Source of the DNA: Deltaproteobacteria bacterium SM23_61
GTDB lineage: Bacteria > Desulfobacterota > SM23-61
DNA length: 43,969 nucleotides
NCBI GenBank assembly: GCA_001304105.1
Contig: LJUR01000016.1
Span: 1 to 43,969 of the forward strand
Direction: 5' to 3'
Shown: piece by piece, positions 1 to 7,262 of the stretch
Position numbering within the stretch: the first letter of the stretch is position 1
Layout of the letters: each line of letters starts with the position of its first letter
Translations under genes and position numbers: made by a program
The notes under the pieces: generated by a model
Databases searched by the model: none
Seen by the model: only the letters and a program-made list of their open reading frames with translations
What the model was told of the DNA's origin: nothing

Positions 1-165
1 CGGATCTTACGAAGACGTAGCCCGCTGCCCGCGTTCCTTTGCGGAATCTCGGAGATGCCATGGAAGAAAACTTTTCTCCCGCCGGATTTTGGCGGCGCGC
101 ATCGGTCCGACCCTCGGCTCCACGTGCAATTCTATGCCTATTATTTTGGGGACGCGGCACTAGGG
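1..165 (+). repeat. REP-like interspersed repeat, family 2, copy 1
   Basis: About 165 bases that recur almost unchanged at 17740-17902. Shared landmarks in order are CGGATCTT, CCCGCGTTCCTTTGCGGA, CTTTTCTCCCGCCGGATTTT, GGCGGCGCGCATC and CCCTCGGCTCCACGTGCAAT, ending near GGGGAC. It has no convincing reading frame. It runs up to the 3' end of engB, whose last codons and stop lie just to its right. The left end may continue beyond the window. It is probably a non-coding mobile or REP-type sequence; no transposase is visible here. Confidence 0.75.
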
Positions 166-170
166 GCAGT

Positions 171-776
171 TCATGAATCCCCCCGACCCGCATCCCCGCT
201 TGCCGATCTTTGAATCAAACTCCACATTTCCTCTTTTCCCTCCCCGGTAAGCGCAGAAAAGAAAAGCAGGGGTCTTCCCTCCAGCAGAGGGTTGGCCGCC
301 AATCCCTTCTTCTGCCTGGCCCGTTCGAACTGGGAGAGTTTGTCGGCCTTGGTCAGGACGATCAGGGCGGGTAGGTCATGGTAGTCCAGCCAATCCAGCA
401 GGGTTGCGTCATCGGGAGATATCCCCCTCCGGGAGTCCAGGATCAGGATCACCAGACGGATCGCCTTCCGGGTCTGGAGGTAGGTCTCCACCATGGGTTT
501 CCAGGCTTTCCGGACTTCCAGGGGCGCCTTGGCAAACCCGTACCCTGGAAGGTCCACCAGAGATAGTTTTTCATTCACCCGGAAAAAATTGATCGTCTGG
601 GTTCTTCCCGGCTGGGAGCTGGTCCTGGCCAGATTCTTCCGGTTCACCAGGGTGTTGATGAGCGAGGACTTGCCCACGTTGGATTTCCCGGCAATGGCCA
701 CCTCGGGCAGGTTTCCGGGGGGATACTCGGATGGCTTGGTGGCGCTCTTGACGAATTCGGCGGAAAGAACCTTCAC
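171..776 (-). CDS. engB: YsxC/EngB-type ribosome-biogenesis GTPase
   Basis: A TrmE-Era-EngA-EngB family GTPase of about 201 residues, the usual length. Members of this family bind GTP and act in late assembly of the large ribosomal subunit in the cytoplasm. Visible motifs: P-loop GKSNVGKSS (residues 30-38), a G2 threonine in the region RTSSQPGRTQ, G3 DLPG followed by YGFAKAP, G4 LTKADK and a G5-like FFSALTGEG. I chose the GTG at 774-776: it overlaps the stop of the upstream aminotransferase (GTGA), is preceded by a GGGAG ribosome site, and begins exactly where family homology starts. A longer open frame to 1238 only shadows the aminotransferase. The C-terminal tail ends beside repeat family 2. 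The pairing with an aminotransferase suggests translational coupling. The identification is secure; the start is likely. Confidence 0.93.
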   Translation of the reverse strand: MKVLSAEFVKSATKPSEYPPGNLPEVAIAGKSNVGKSSLINTLVNRKNLARTSSQPGRTQTINFFRVNEKLSLVDLPGYGFAKAPLEVRKAWKPMVETYLQTRKAIRLVILILDSRRGISPDDATLLDWLDYHDLPALIVLTKADKLSQFERARQKKGLAANPLLEGRPLLFFSALTGEGKEEMWSLIQRSASGDAGRGDS

Positions 777-1954
777 GGCTTTTTCTCCCGGGCCCAGAAG
801 TTTTCCTTTAAGTAGGCCTCCAGCCGGTTCATTCCCTCGTGGATATTTTCGATGGAATTGGCGTAGGAAAAGCGCAGGTAGCCTTCCGCGTTGCTTCCGA
901 AATCGATCCCCGGGGTGCATCCCACCTTGGCCTTCTGCAGGATGTCGAAGGCAAAATCGAAGGATTTCCGGGTATACCGTTTGGCGTTGGCCAGAACATA
1001 GAAGGCGCCTGTGGGCTCCACCGTGATTCCGAACCCCAGCTCTCTCAGCCTCTGGATGATGAATTTCCGCCGGTCGTTGTACAGGGACTTCATCCGGGCC
1101 ACGTCGGCATCCGCCTCCCTCAGCGCGGCGATTCCCGCCCACTGAACGAAGGCGTTGGCGGAGATGAAGAAATTCTGGTGGAGCTTCTGCAGGGGACGGA
1201 TGAATTCCGGGGGAACGATCAGGTATCCCAGCCGCCATCCGGTCATGGCGTACTGCTTGGAGAAGCCGTTGATCACCAGGGCGTCGCGGGTGAATTCCAG
1301 GATGGTGTGCTCTTTCCCCTCGTAGACTAGCCCGTGGTAGATCTCGTCGGAAACCACCGTCTTTCCCAAATCGGCGATGGCCTTCATCCGCTCGGGGGGA
1401 GTCAGGTTTCCCGTGGGGTTGGCCGGAGAGTTCACGAAAATGGCTTTGGTCTTCGGGCCTATGAGCGGCCGGATGTCTTCCGGCCGGTACTGGAAACCGT
1501 CTTCTTCGAACACTTCGACGAAAACCGGGCTTCCTTCGACCATGCGGACAAAATTCGGGTAACAGGCATAATAGGGGTTCGGCAGGATGATTTCCTCCCC
1601 CAGTTCCAGCAGGCTCATGAAGAGGAGGAGCATGGCCGGCGAAGTGCCGGAGGTCACCAGAATCTGATCGGGATTCACCTCCACCCGGTATCTCTTGAAA
1701 TAGTCCTCGGCGATGGCTTCCCGCAGTTCAACCACTCCCAGGCTGTGGGTGTAATGGGTTTTCCCCTCCCGGATGGCCCGGATGGCGGCCTCTTTGACGC
1801 ATTCCGGGGTGTCGAAATCCGGCTCCCCCACCTCCAGGTGGATGATGTTTTCCCCCTTCCGCTCCATGGAGGCGGCTTTCTCCATGACTTCCATGACGAT
1901 GAAAGGCGGGATCCCGGATGATTTCTTGGTAACCATTTCTTTCTTCTCAGACAA
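773..1954 (-). CDS. class I/II PLP-dependent aminotransferase (aspartate aminotransferase superfamily)
   Basis: A fold-type I aminotransferase of about 393 residues that would move an amino group between an amino acid and a 2-oxoacid in the cytoplasm. Visible motifs: GEPDFDTP near residue 43, the SPANPTG loop (N179), D203 and Y206 in the DEIYHGLVY segment, and the Schiff-base lysine K233 in GFSKQYAMTGWRLGY. The arginine that binds the substrate carboxylate lies near the C-terminus in LRFSYANS. The substrate cannot be read from this. The start is uncertain: a TTG at 1954 has AAGGGG seven bases upstream and overlaps the preceding CoA-transferase remnant by 8 bases; an ATG at 1936 also gives a typical N-terminus. 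The stop overlaps the engB GTG, so the three frames form one coupled unit. Confidence 0.9.
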   Translation of the reverse strand: MSEKKEMVTKKSSGIPPFIVMEVMEKAASMERKGENIIHLEVGEPDFDTPECVKEAAIRAIREGKTHYTHSLGVVELREAIAEDYFKRYRVEVNPDQILVTSGTSPAMLLLFMSLLELGEEIILPNPYYACYPNFVRMVEGSPVFVEVFEEDGFQYRPEDIRPLIGPKTKAIFVNSPANPTGNLTPPERMKAIADLGKTVVSDEIYHGLVYEGKEHTILEFTRDALVINGFSKQYAMTGWRLGYLIVPPEFIRPLQKLHQNFFISANAFVQWAGIAALREADADVARMKSLYNDRRKFIIQRLRELGFGITVEPTGAFYVLANAKRYTRKSFDFAFDILQKAKVGCTPGIDFGSNAEGYLRFSYANSIENIHEGMNRLEAYLKENFWAREKKP

Positions 1955-2114
1955 TTCCTTGCCCCTTCAAATTTTCAATTTTCGCCGCACTGAACCCCTC
2001 CTCGGTCAGGATCTCGACTGTATGCTCTCCCGCCCTCTCCCCCAGAATCATGGCCCAGTAGGGACTGGCCAGGAGGTTGGAAATGTCCAAGACCCGGATT
2101 CCCTCCAGAATCAT
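1947..2114 (-). pseudogene. internally deleted CaiB/BaiF family CoA-transferase remnant (55 residues)
   Basis: The 55-residue frame begins like a family III CoA-transferase N-terminus (LEGIRVLDISNLLASPYW, matching the usual GIRVLDLS..LAGPY pattern) and ends like the C-terminus of the same family (GEHTVEILTEEGFSAAKI). The roughly 340 residues that normally separate these parts are absent, and the two ends are joined in frame after MILG. ATG at 2112-2114 has a GGAG ribosome site. The catalytic aspartate region is lost, so it cannot be an active enzyme. Its stop overlaps the aminotransferase start by 8 bases, so it may survive as a translated leader that couples translation of the next gene. It could be a real internal deletion or an old decay product. 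Confidence 0.75.
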
Positions 2115-2275
2115 GCTTCCTTCTCCATTTCCATTCCGGTAAAACGGGATGTGCTTTTCGAAAGCCAACTGAAAGGCTTCGGAGTTCTATCCTTTCTATC
2201 GAATCGGGTGAGGAAAGTCAAGAAGGCGAAACCAGTTCGGAGAAATTTAGTTCGGAGTTCGGAGCTATAAAAAGA

Positions 2276-2458
2276 GGTTCATCTCCAAATTCGTCGGTCG
2301 AATGTTTCAGGAAAGCCTGCCAAGGGCCCGGAAGGAAAGTCAGATTGCGCAGCAAGCATCGGCGGGATATCCGCTTTCCATGAACCCCCTGTCGGTCATC
2401 CGCAAAGCGCAGCGGAAAAGACCAGCTCTTTGGTTTTCAACGAATTTGGAGATGATCC
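2276..2458 (+). mobile_element. MITE family 1, copy A (short form) with 8-bp target duplication
   Basis: A 183-base element whose ends are near-perfect inverted repeats: left GGTTCATCTCCAAATTCGT, right the complement with one mismatch. It is flanked on both sides by the same eight bases, TAAAAAGA (2268-2275 and 2459-2466), a target-site duplication. Inside is the family core CCAAGGGCCCGGAAGGAAAG. Compared with the 309-base copy at 26111-26419 it lacks the right-internal part, so it is an internally deleted derivative. No transposase is encoded. The 8-bp duplication and GG-starting ends resemble IS families such as ISL3 or IS256, which is inference only. Confidence 0.85.
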
Positions 2459-2545
2459 TAAAAAGATACATTCAAATCCCATTGCCATCGGCAGGAATCC
2501 ATGGTACACGATTTATATGCTGATTTTTTACCGGAAGGGAGCCTC

Positions 2546-3436
2546 ATGAAAACCAAAAAAGGAATCCGCTTCGCCAAGAACCCGGAAAAATTCATCGAAA
2601 GAGCCATCGTTCAATTCGTCCAGAAAAGCCCGGCCAACCGCCGCAAGGAAGGCCGGGGGAAATACTGGGACCGGCCCCTGGTGGGGTTCGCCTCGGGGGA
2701 GGATCCCCTCTTCAAGGCCTATAAAAAAATCATCGGGAAATTTCATTTTACCCCCCAGGAAATTTTTTCTCTCACTTTCGGGAAAAAAAGGAAACCTCAC
2801 CCCCTCTCCGTGATTTCCTGGATTCTGCCCCACGTGGAAGAAATCCGCAGGAGCAACCGGAAGGAGGACCAATACCCCTCCCGCCTCTGGGCCCATGCCC
2901 GGAACTTCGGCGAGCAATTCAATGTCAAGTTGCGGGAACACGTGGAGAGGCTTTTGAAAAAGAAAGGGTATCAGGCGGTGGCTCCCATGAATTCCCCCCA
3001 CTGGAAGAGGTTTCGATCTCCCCGGGTGGGTTGGGCCTCCAAATGGTCCGAAAGGCATACGGCTTACGCCTGCGGGCTGGGGACTTTCGGGCTGAGCGAT
3101 GGATTTATCACTCCGAAAGGGAAAGCCATCCGGGTGGGCAGCGTGGTTACCAACCTGCCCCTTAAGCCTTCCGCCAAAAAATATCCCCACCACCGGGCCA
3201 ACTGTCTTTACTACGTCGATCGAAGCTGCCAGGCCTGCGCGACGCGCTGCCCTGCCGGAGCCATCACCACCAAGGGCCATGACAAAGATAAATGTAGGGA
3301 ATACAGCTATCACACCGTCGGATCGCTCAAGAGACCCGAATACGGGGTGAAAATCACCGGCTGCGGCCTCTGCCAGACCGACGTGCCCTGCGAATATGAG
3401 ATCCCCGGCCGAATCCAGAAGGCATACAGGCGATGA
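2546..3436 (+). CDS. QueG-like 4Fe-4S protein of unassigned function
   Basis: A soluble iron-sulfur protein of 296 residues. The C-terminal half has a ferredoxin-like first motif, CQACATRCPAGAI, followed by CGLCQTDVPCEYEIP, the layout seen in epoxyqueuosine reductase (QueG) and related reductive-dehalogenase-like proteins. The middle part carries TAYACGLGTFGLSDG, which resembles the QueG cobalamin-side segment GxLGKNG. The N-terminal part (KYWDRPLVGFASGEDPL) is unlike QueG, so a tRNA-modification role is doubtful; a family of anaerobe-specific epoxyqueuosine-reductase-like proteins fits better. ATG at 2546 has GGAAGGGA seven bases upstream; an in-frame ATG at 2501 lacks this. It starts 88 bases after a MITE and is followed by the isochorismatase-type gene 92 bases later, possibly one transcript. 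Confidence 0.75.
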   Translation: MKTKKGIRFAKNPEKFIERAIVQFVQKSPANRRKEGRGKYWDRPLVGFASGEDPLFKAYKKIIGKFHFTPQEIFSLTFGKKRKPHPLSVISWILPHVEEIRRSNRKEDQYPSRLWAHARNFGEQFNVKLREHVERLLKKKGYQAVAPMNSPHWKRFRSPRVGWASKWSERHTAYACGLGTFGLSDGFITPKGKAIRVGSVVTNLPLKPSAKKYPHHRANCLYYVDRSCQACATRCPAGAITTKGHDKDKCREYSYHTVGSLKRPEYGVKITGCGLCQTDVPCEYEIPGRIQKAYRR

Positions 3437-3528
3437 TACGGCCCCATATCACAGCGCCCAAGAACCACTTCCAAAGATTTTTTCGGGCCGGGGGGGAACA
3501 CGGATGAACGCGAACAAGGGAGGGAAAA

Positions 3529-4128
3529 ATGCAAATCTCCGTTCCTGATCATAAAATTCTTTCCCGGGTAGCGCTGCCCGCGGGAAAGACGGCGCTGCTC
3601 CTTTCCGATCTGTTAATCGATTTCGTCAGCCCCAAGGGAAAGCTCTTCGTTCCCGAAACCCGGAAAACGATCGCCCCCATCCGCAGCCTCCTGGGAAAAG
3701 CCCGTAAGTCCGGGGTCATGATCGTCTATATACAAGATTGGCACCGCCCCGATGATCCGGAATTTTCCATCTGGGGCCCCCACGCTGTCCAGGACACCCG
3801 GGGCATAGCGATTATCCCGGAGCTTGCCCCCGACCCCGAGGATTTTATCGTCCGGAAAAGAACCTATGATCCCTTCTTCTCCACTGACCTGGATTTGCTC
3901 CTGAGACAGAAAGGAATCCAGAATCTGGTAATCACCGGGACCGTGGCCAACATCTGCGTCCTCCATGCCGCCGGTTCCGCCGCCCTGCGGGGGTACCAGG
4001 TTGTCGTTCCCCTCGACACCATCTCCGCTCTCAACCCTTTCGATTTCCAGACGGCCCTGCGCCAGATTTCTTTCGTTTACCAGGGAAAGCTCACCCGCTC
4101 GGGAGGGATCTCCTTCCGGAAGAAGTGA
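3529..4128 (+). CDS. isochorismatase-family cysteine hydrolase
   Basis: A 199-residue protein with the isochorismatase/nicotinamidase fold. The catalytic triad can be placed as D27 (in ALLLSDLLIDF), K110 (in IVRKRTYDPF) and C143 (in TGTVANICVLHA), with the cis-peptide-type V-A pair just before the cysteine. Such enzymes hydrolyse amide or enol-ether bonds (nicotinamide, carbamoyl-amino acids, isochorismate, ureidoacrylate), but the substrate here cannot be told. The segment around WHRPDDPEFSIWGPHAVQ has the aspartate and histidine found in nicotinamidase-like members (DWHP type), so nicotinamidase is one possibility, linking loosely to the nadE gene far downstream. The ATG has GGGAGG upstream. 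It is transcribed with the preceding iron-sulfur gene and before sod. Confidence 0.85.
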   Translation: MQISVPDHKILSRVALPAGKTALLLSDLLIDFVSPKGKLFVPETRKTIAPIRSLLGKARKSGVMIVYIQDWHRPDDPEFSIWGPHAVQDTRGIAIIPELAPDPEDFIVRKRTYDPFFSTDLDLLLRQKGIQNLVITGTVANICVLHAAGSAALRGYQVVVPLDTISALNPFDFQTALRQISFVYQGKLTRSGGISFRKK

Positions 4129-4261
4129 TGGTCGATAAGAGGAAGGGCCCGCTCCGCCCTTAAAATACCTTGTTCCCCGGCCAAAAATACGGCTTTCACC
4201 CCATTCTCACCACCCTTCAGATATAGTATTCTATTTTTCTAAATCCCGGATTGAATCCCGA

Positions 4262-4963
4262 ATGTTTATGAAAACCATTACCTTGCTTCGCCGGCAATTT
4301 TTAGCCCTTTCCGCCATGGGAGGGCTCTTTTTTCTAACCGAAAAAACCAAAATTACTTTCGCCCAAGCGAAAAAGGAGACCACGATGCCCTACACCGCCA
4401 AAGATTACAGCAAACTCATCGGGATGGAAGGTTTCGGCGAAACCCTGCTGAAGAATCACTTCACCCTGTACCAGGGGTATGTGACCAACACCAACAAGCT
4501 GACAGAGACCCTGGCCCAGATGCGGAAGGAGGGGAAGACCGCTACCCCGGAATTCGCCGAACTGAAGAGGCGCTTCGGCTGGGAGTTCAACGGAATGCGG
4601 CTCCACGAGTACTACTTTGAGAACCTGGGGGGGAAGGGAACAATCGACAAGGGCGGCAGGCTTTACAAGAAGATCGCCGAATCCTTCGGAAGCTACGAAG
4701 AGTGGGAGAAGGATTTTAGGGCGGTGGGTAGCCTGAGGGGTATCGGCTGGGCCATCCTCTACCAGGACAGCGCCTCCGGGGCCCTGTGCAACTGCTGGAT
4801 CAACGAGCACGATGCGGGCCATCTGGCCGGCTGCAATCCCATCCTCATCCTGGATGTTTTCGAGCATGCCTTCATGATCGACTACGGTTTGAAGAAAGCC
4901 GATTACATCGCCGCTTTCTTCAAGAACATCGACTGGAAGGCCGCCGAAGGAAGACTCAAATAA
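4262..4963 (+). CDS. Fe/Mn superoxide dismutase with Tat-like leader and internal second start
   Basis: Converts superoxide to oxygen and peroxide. The four metal ligands are present: His in LLKNHFTLYQGY, His in MRLHEYYF, and Asp plus His in DVFEHAFMIDYG. The long form (233 residues) begins with about 38 extra residues containing LLRRQFLALSAMGG and a hydrophobic stretch ending FAQA, a plausible Tat signal, which would send a folded metalloenzyme to the periplasm. An in-frame ATG at 4385 is preceded by AAGGAG with six bases between and starts exactly at the conserved domain (MPYTAKDY), giving a 192-residue cytoplasmic form. The upstream ATG at 4262 (or 4268) has no obvious ribosome site. Either the leader is real with dual starts, or only the short form is made. 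A perfect terminator follows. Confidence 0.9.
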   Translation: MFMKTITLLRRQFLALSAMGGLFFLTEKTKITFAQAKKETTMPYTAKDYSKLIGMEGFGETLLKNHFTLYQGYVTNTNKLTETLAQMRKEGKTATPEFAELKRRFGWEFNGMRLHEYYFENLGGKGTIDKGGRLYKKIAESFGSYEEWEKDFRAVGSLRGIGWAILYQDSASGALCNCWINEHDAGHLAGCNPILILDVFEHAFMIDYGLKKADYIAAFFKNIDWKAAEGRLK

Positions 4964-4978
4964 CCTTCCCTTTTACCG

Positions 4979-5023
4979 AAAAAAAGGGGGCTTTCTCCAG
5001 GTTGGAGAAAGCCCCCTTTTTTT
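4979..5023 (+). terminator. strong intrinsic terminator, bidirectional form
   Basis: A perfect 20-base-pair stem with a 5-base loop (AGGTT): AAAAAAAGGGGGCTTTCTCC pairs with its full complement. The stem ends in a run of seven T on the plus strand and, because the left arm starts with seven A, also on the minus strand. It starts 16 bases after the sod stop, and lies between convergent genes (sod on plus, flavin reductase on minus), so it likely ends both transcripts. Confidence 0.95.
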
Positions 5024-5119
5024 CGGGTTGAGAACCCGTAAGGGAGACAAGCCGGGAAGAAAAGAATCTGTGCTCCCGGTACGAACGCTATGCGCTATGC
5101 TCTCTGCGCTTTGCGTTTT

Positions 5120-5731
5120 TCAACGGATGACCGGCCTCTTCATCTCAAATATATCCGTCGTTCGGCAGTAAAGATCCCCACCCATCCGCCCGATGGCTTT
5201 CAGCTTGGTGGACTGGACCTCTCCGTTCACCCAGAATTCGTCCCGCACATGGACGCGAATCACTTCCCCGATCACGAAATTGTTAATCCGGGGGAATTCA
5301 CCGTATTCCAAAATCTGGAGCAGGCGACACTCCATCTGGATGGGAGACTCGGCCACCATCGGTGATTTCACCAAGTCGGCCTTTAGGGGGGACAACTTCG
5401 CCACCTGAAATTCATCCACCTCGGGGGGATATTCACCGGCCGTCTGGTTCATGGCCTCGGCCAGGGATTCGGTGACTACGTTGATAACGAAATCCCCGGT
5501 CAACTCTATATTGACCAGGGTATCCTTCTTTTCTCCGTCCCTCTTTCGGCCGATGCCCACGCCCACGATGGCCGGGCTCGCTGACAGGGGAATAAAAAAG
5601 CTGAAAGGGGCAAGATTGTAGATCCCGTTCGCTCCTGCGGTGGAAACAAAAGCGATGGGCCGTGGCAGGGCTGTTCCCACCATAAGGTCGTGAGCGGTCT
5701 TACGGTCCAAGGTCGATGGGTCAATCTTCAT
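5120..5731 (-). CDS. flavin reductase family (FMN-binding split-barrel) protein
   Basis: A 203-residue protein of the flavin-reductase-like / flavoredoxin group. Family features: MVGTALPRPIAFVSTAGANGIYNLAPFSFF, which forms the FMN-binding turn, followed by SPAIVGVGIGRKRDGEKKDTL and the GDFVINVV strand. Homologues bind FMN and serve as electron carriers or reduce flavin with NAD(P)H; in anaerobes many are flavoredoxin-like. The start has GGGAGGAGA upstream. It stands alone between the sod terminator and a MITE, with no partner oxygenase nearby, so a redox role in oxygen or sulfur metabolism can only be guessed. A different member of the split-barrel superfamily is the main alternative. Confidence 0.87.
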   Translation of the reverse strand: MKIDPSTLDRKTAHDLMVGTALPRPIAFVSTAGANGIYNLAPFSFFIPLSASPAIVGVGIGRKRDGEKKDTLVNIELTGDFVINVVTESLAEAMNQTAGEYPPEVDEFQVAKLSPLKADLVKSPMVAESPIQMECRLLQILEYGEFPRINNFVIGEVIRVHVRDEFWVNGEVQSTKLKAIGRMGGDLYCRTTDIFEMKRPVIR

Positions 5732-5761
5732 CTATCTCTCCTCCCGGAATTAAAAAAAACT

Positions 5762-5993
5762 GGATCATCTCCAAATTCGTTGATCGAATTTTTCATCAAA
5801 GCCTGCCAAGGGCCCGGAAGGAAAGCCAGATTGCGCAGCAAGCATCGGCGGGAGATCCGCTTTCCACGAACCCCCCTGTCGGACATCCGCAAAGCGCAGC
5901 GGGGGTGGGAGAAGTGAGCCTCGAAGAAATAACCGATTCCCCCGCCACCGGTGAGGAGAGATATCTGCCTCATGATTGCAAGCAAGACGCAGA
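5762..5993 (+). mobile_element. MITE family 1, copy B, right end missing
   Basis: The left end GGATCATCTCCAAATTCGTT matches the MITE terminus with one change, and the body follows the full-length copies through the core CCAAGGGCCCGGAAGGAAAG, the AGCAAGCATCGGCGGGA segment and GCCTCATGATTGCAAGCAAGA. The expected right terminus is not present; at about 5993 the sequence switches into a CTCTGCG-type tandem array. Its left edge is only 31 bases upstream of the flavin-reductase start. The end coordinate is approximate. Confidence 0.75.
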
Positions 5994-6174
5994 GGTCTGC
6001 GCTCTCTGCTTCCTCTTCGTTCATCCTCTTGTCTCGATCCCCGGAGGATCGAAAGGCAAAGAGGGATCCATATTCATAAAATGATTTATATTTTTTTTCT
6101 CGGCAAAGAAAAAACTCTCCGATCTCTGCGTACTCTGCGGTTTATTTTTTTAGCCTTGGAGGGCGCAGAGACTT
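5994..6174. repeat. CTCTGNG-type repeat arrays downstream of etfA1
   Basis: No gene. The stretch holds two short arrays of imperfect CTCTGCG units (near 5995-6010 and 6117-6145), plus a GATCC..GGATC hairpin near 6038-6056. Similar arrays lie at 8180-8210, 21250-21280, 24490-24510 and 24650-24690, each next to the start or stop of a minus-strand gene. Confidence 0.55.
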
Positions 6175-7173
6175 TTACTTTCTCCCCAGTTCCTCGACCA
6201 GAAGGGGAAGGATCTTGCGGAAGTCGGCCACCGCTCCCAGGTCGGCAGACTGAAAGATGCCTGCCTTCGGGTCCTGGTTGATGGCAATAATCGTCCCGGC
6301 ATCCTGGATCCCCACCAGGTGCTGGATAACTCCCGAGATGCCCACTCCGATGTAGAGCTTGGGTCGGATGGTCTTGCCGCTCTGGCCGATCATCTGCTCC
6401 TCGGAGATCCATCCTTCGTCCAGGGGGGGGCGCGTCCCTCCCACGGCGGCCTGCAGTTTCTCGGCCAGTTTTTCTACCCACTTCCAGTCTTCGCCGTTGC
6501 CGATCCCGGCCCCTCCCGCCACCACGACCTCTGCGTCCTCGATGGTTTGGGCGGGCTTCTTCTCCCAGTGCGTCTCGACTGCCTTCTGCCTCAGGTCCTC
6601 CGGCTGGATGTGGACGGGCACCTCTTCCACCTTTCCCCGTCCCTCCTGAGGCTCTCCTCTCCGATACACCCCCGGGCGGATGGTGGCCATCTGGGGCCGG
6701 TGTTTTGGACAGAGGATCGTGGCCATCACCTTTCCGCCGAAGGCGGGAACAACCTGCAGGAGGTCTCCCCCGGGGTTGATGTCCAGGCTTGTGCAGTGGG
6801 CCGAAAGTCCGGTATTCACCCGGATGGCCACACGCGCGGCCAGATCCGCGCCGACCGAGGTGGCCGGAAGAAGAAAGATCTCAGGATTATTTTCAAGGAT
6901 CAAACGGCTGATGACCCGGGTGTAGGGAAGGGTAAGATATTTCTCCAGGGAGGGGTCATCGGCGCATAAAACCCGGTCCGCACCGTAGCGGAGAAGGTCT
7001 TGGCCGAGCCCTCGGACTCCGTTTCCCAGAAGGAGGGCCACGACTTCCACCCCTCCCCTCTTCAGGGAAAGCTGCCTCGCCGCGGCCAGCAGTTCAAAGG
7101 ATACCTCTGCTGGGCAGCCCTCTTCCTGCTCGACGAAAACCCAGATTCCTTTCCAATCCCCCAAATCCTTCAT
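6175..7173 (-). CDS. etfA: electron transfer flavoprotein alpha subunit, divergent (set 1)
   Basis: A 332-residue EtfA that would carry the redox FAD and pass electrons from an acyl-CoA dehydrogenase to a membrane acceptor. The N-terminal half matches EtfA domain I (GIWVFVEQEEG, LLPATSVGADLAARVA, HRPQMATIRPGV). The C-terminal FAD domain has GQSGKTIRPKLYIGVGISGVIQHLVG and IIAINQDPKAGIFQSADLGAVAD. Unusually, the motif normally reading SGGRG is AGGAG here (A222), so the conserved FAD-contacting arginine is missing, in contrast to the etfA at 12999-13991. ATG at 7173 has GGAG eight bases upstream; the longer frame to 7701 shadows etfB. It is the last gene of acd-etfB-etfA, 89 bases after etfB. 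Confidence 0.92.
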   Translation of the reverse strand: MKDLGDWKGIWVFVEQEEGCPAEVSFELLAAARQLSLKRGGVEVVALLLGNGVRGLGQDLLRYGADRVLCADDPSLEKYLTLPYTRVISRLILENNPEIFLLPATSVGADLAARVAIRVNTGLSAHCTSLDINPGGDLLQVVPAFGGKVMATILCPKHRPQMATIRPGVYRRGEPQEGRGKVEEVPVHIQPEDLRQKAVETHWEKKPAQTIEDAEVVVAGGAGIGNGEDWKWVEKLAEKLQAAVGGTRPPLDEGWISEEQMIGQSGKTIRPKLYIGVGISGVIQHLVGIQDAGTIIAINQDPKAGIFQSADLGAVADFRKILPLLVEELGRK

Positions 7174-7262
7174 AAGAACTCTCCGACGGCGGACCGAAGA
7201 CTGCGGACCGCCGCGAGGACAGAAATCCTTCAGCCGTCTGCAGTCATCGGTCGGCGGTCGTC

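Noticed and set aside
777..1238. N-terminal extension of engB
   Set aside because: It is a shadow of the aminotransferase; the GTPase starts at the GTG at 776.
2302..2523. 73-residue plus-strand open frame
   Set aside because: It translates MITE copy A and the spacer; there is no independent support.
2546..3436. True epoxyqueuosine reductase (QueG)
   Set aside because: The iron-sulfur region fits, but the N-terminal domain does not look like QueG and no queuosine genes are nearby.
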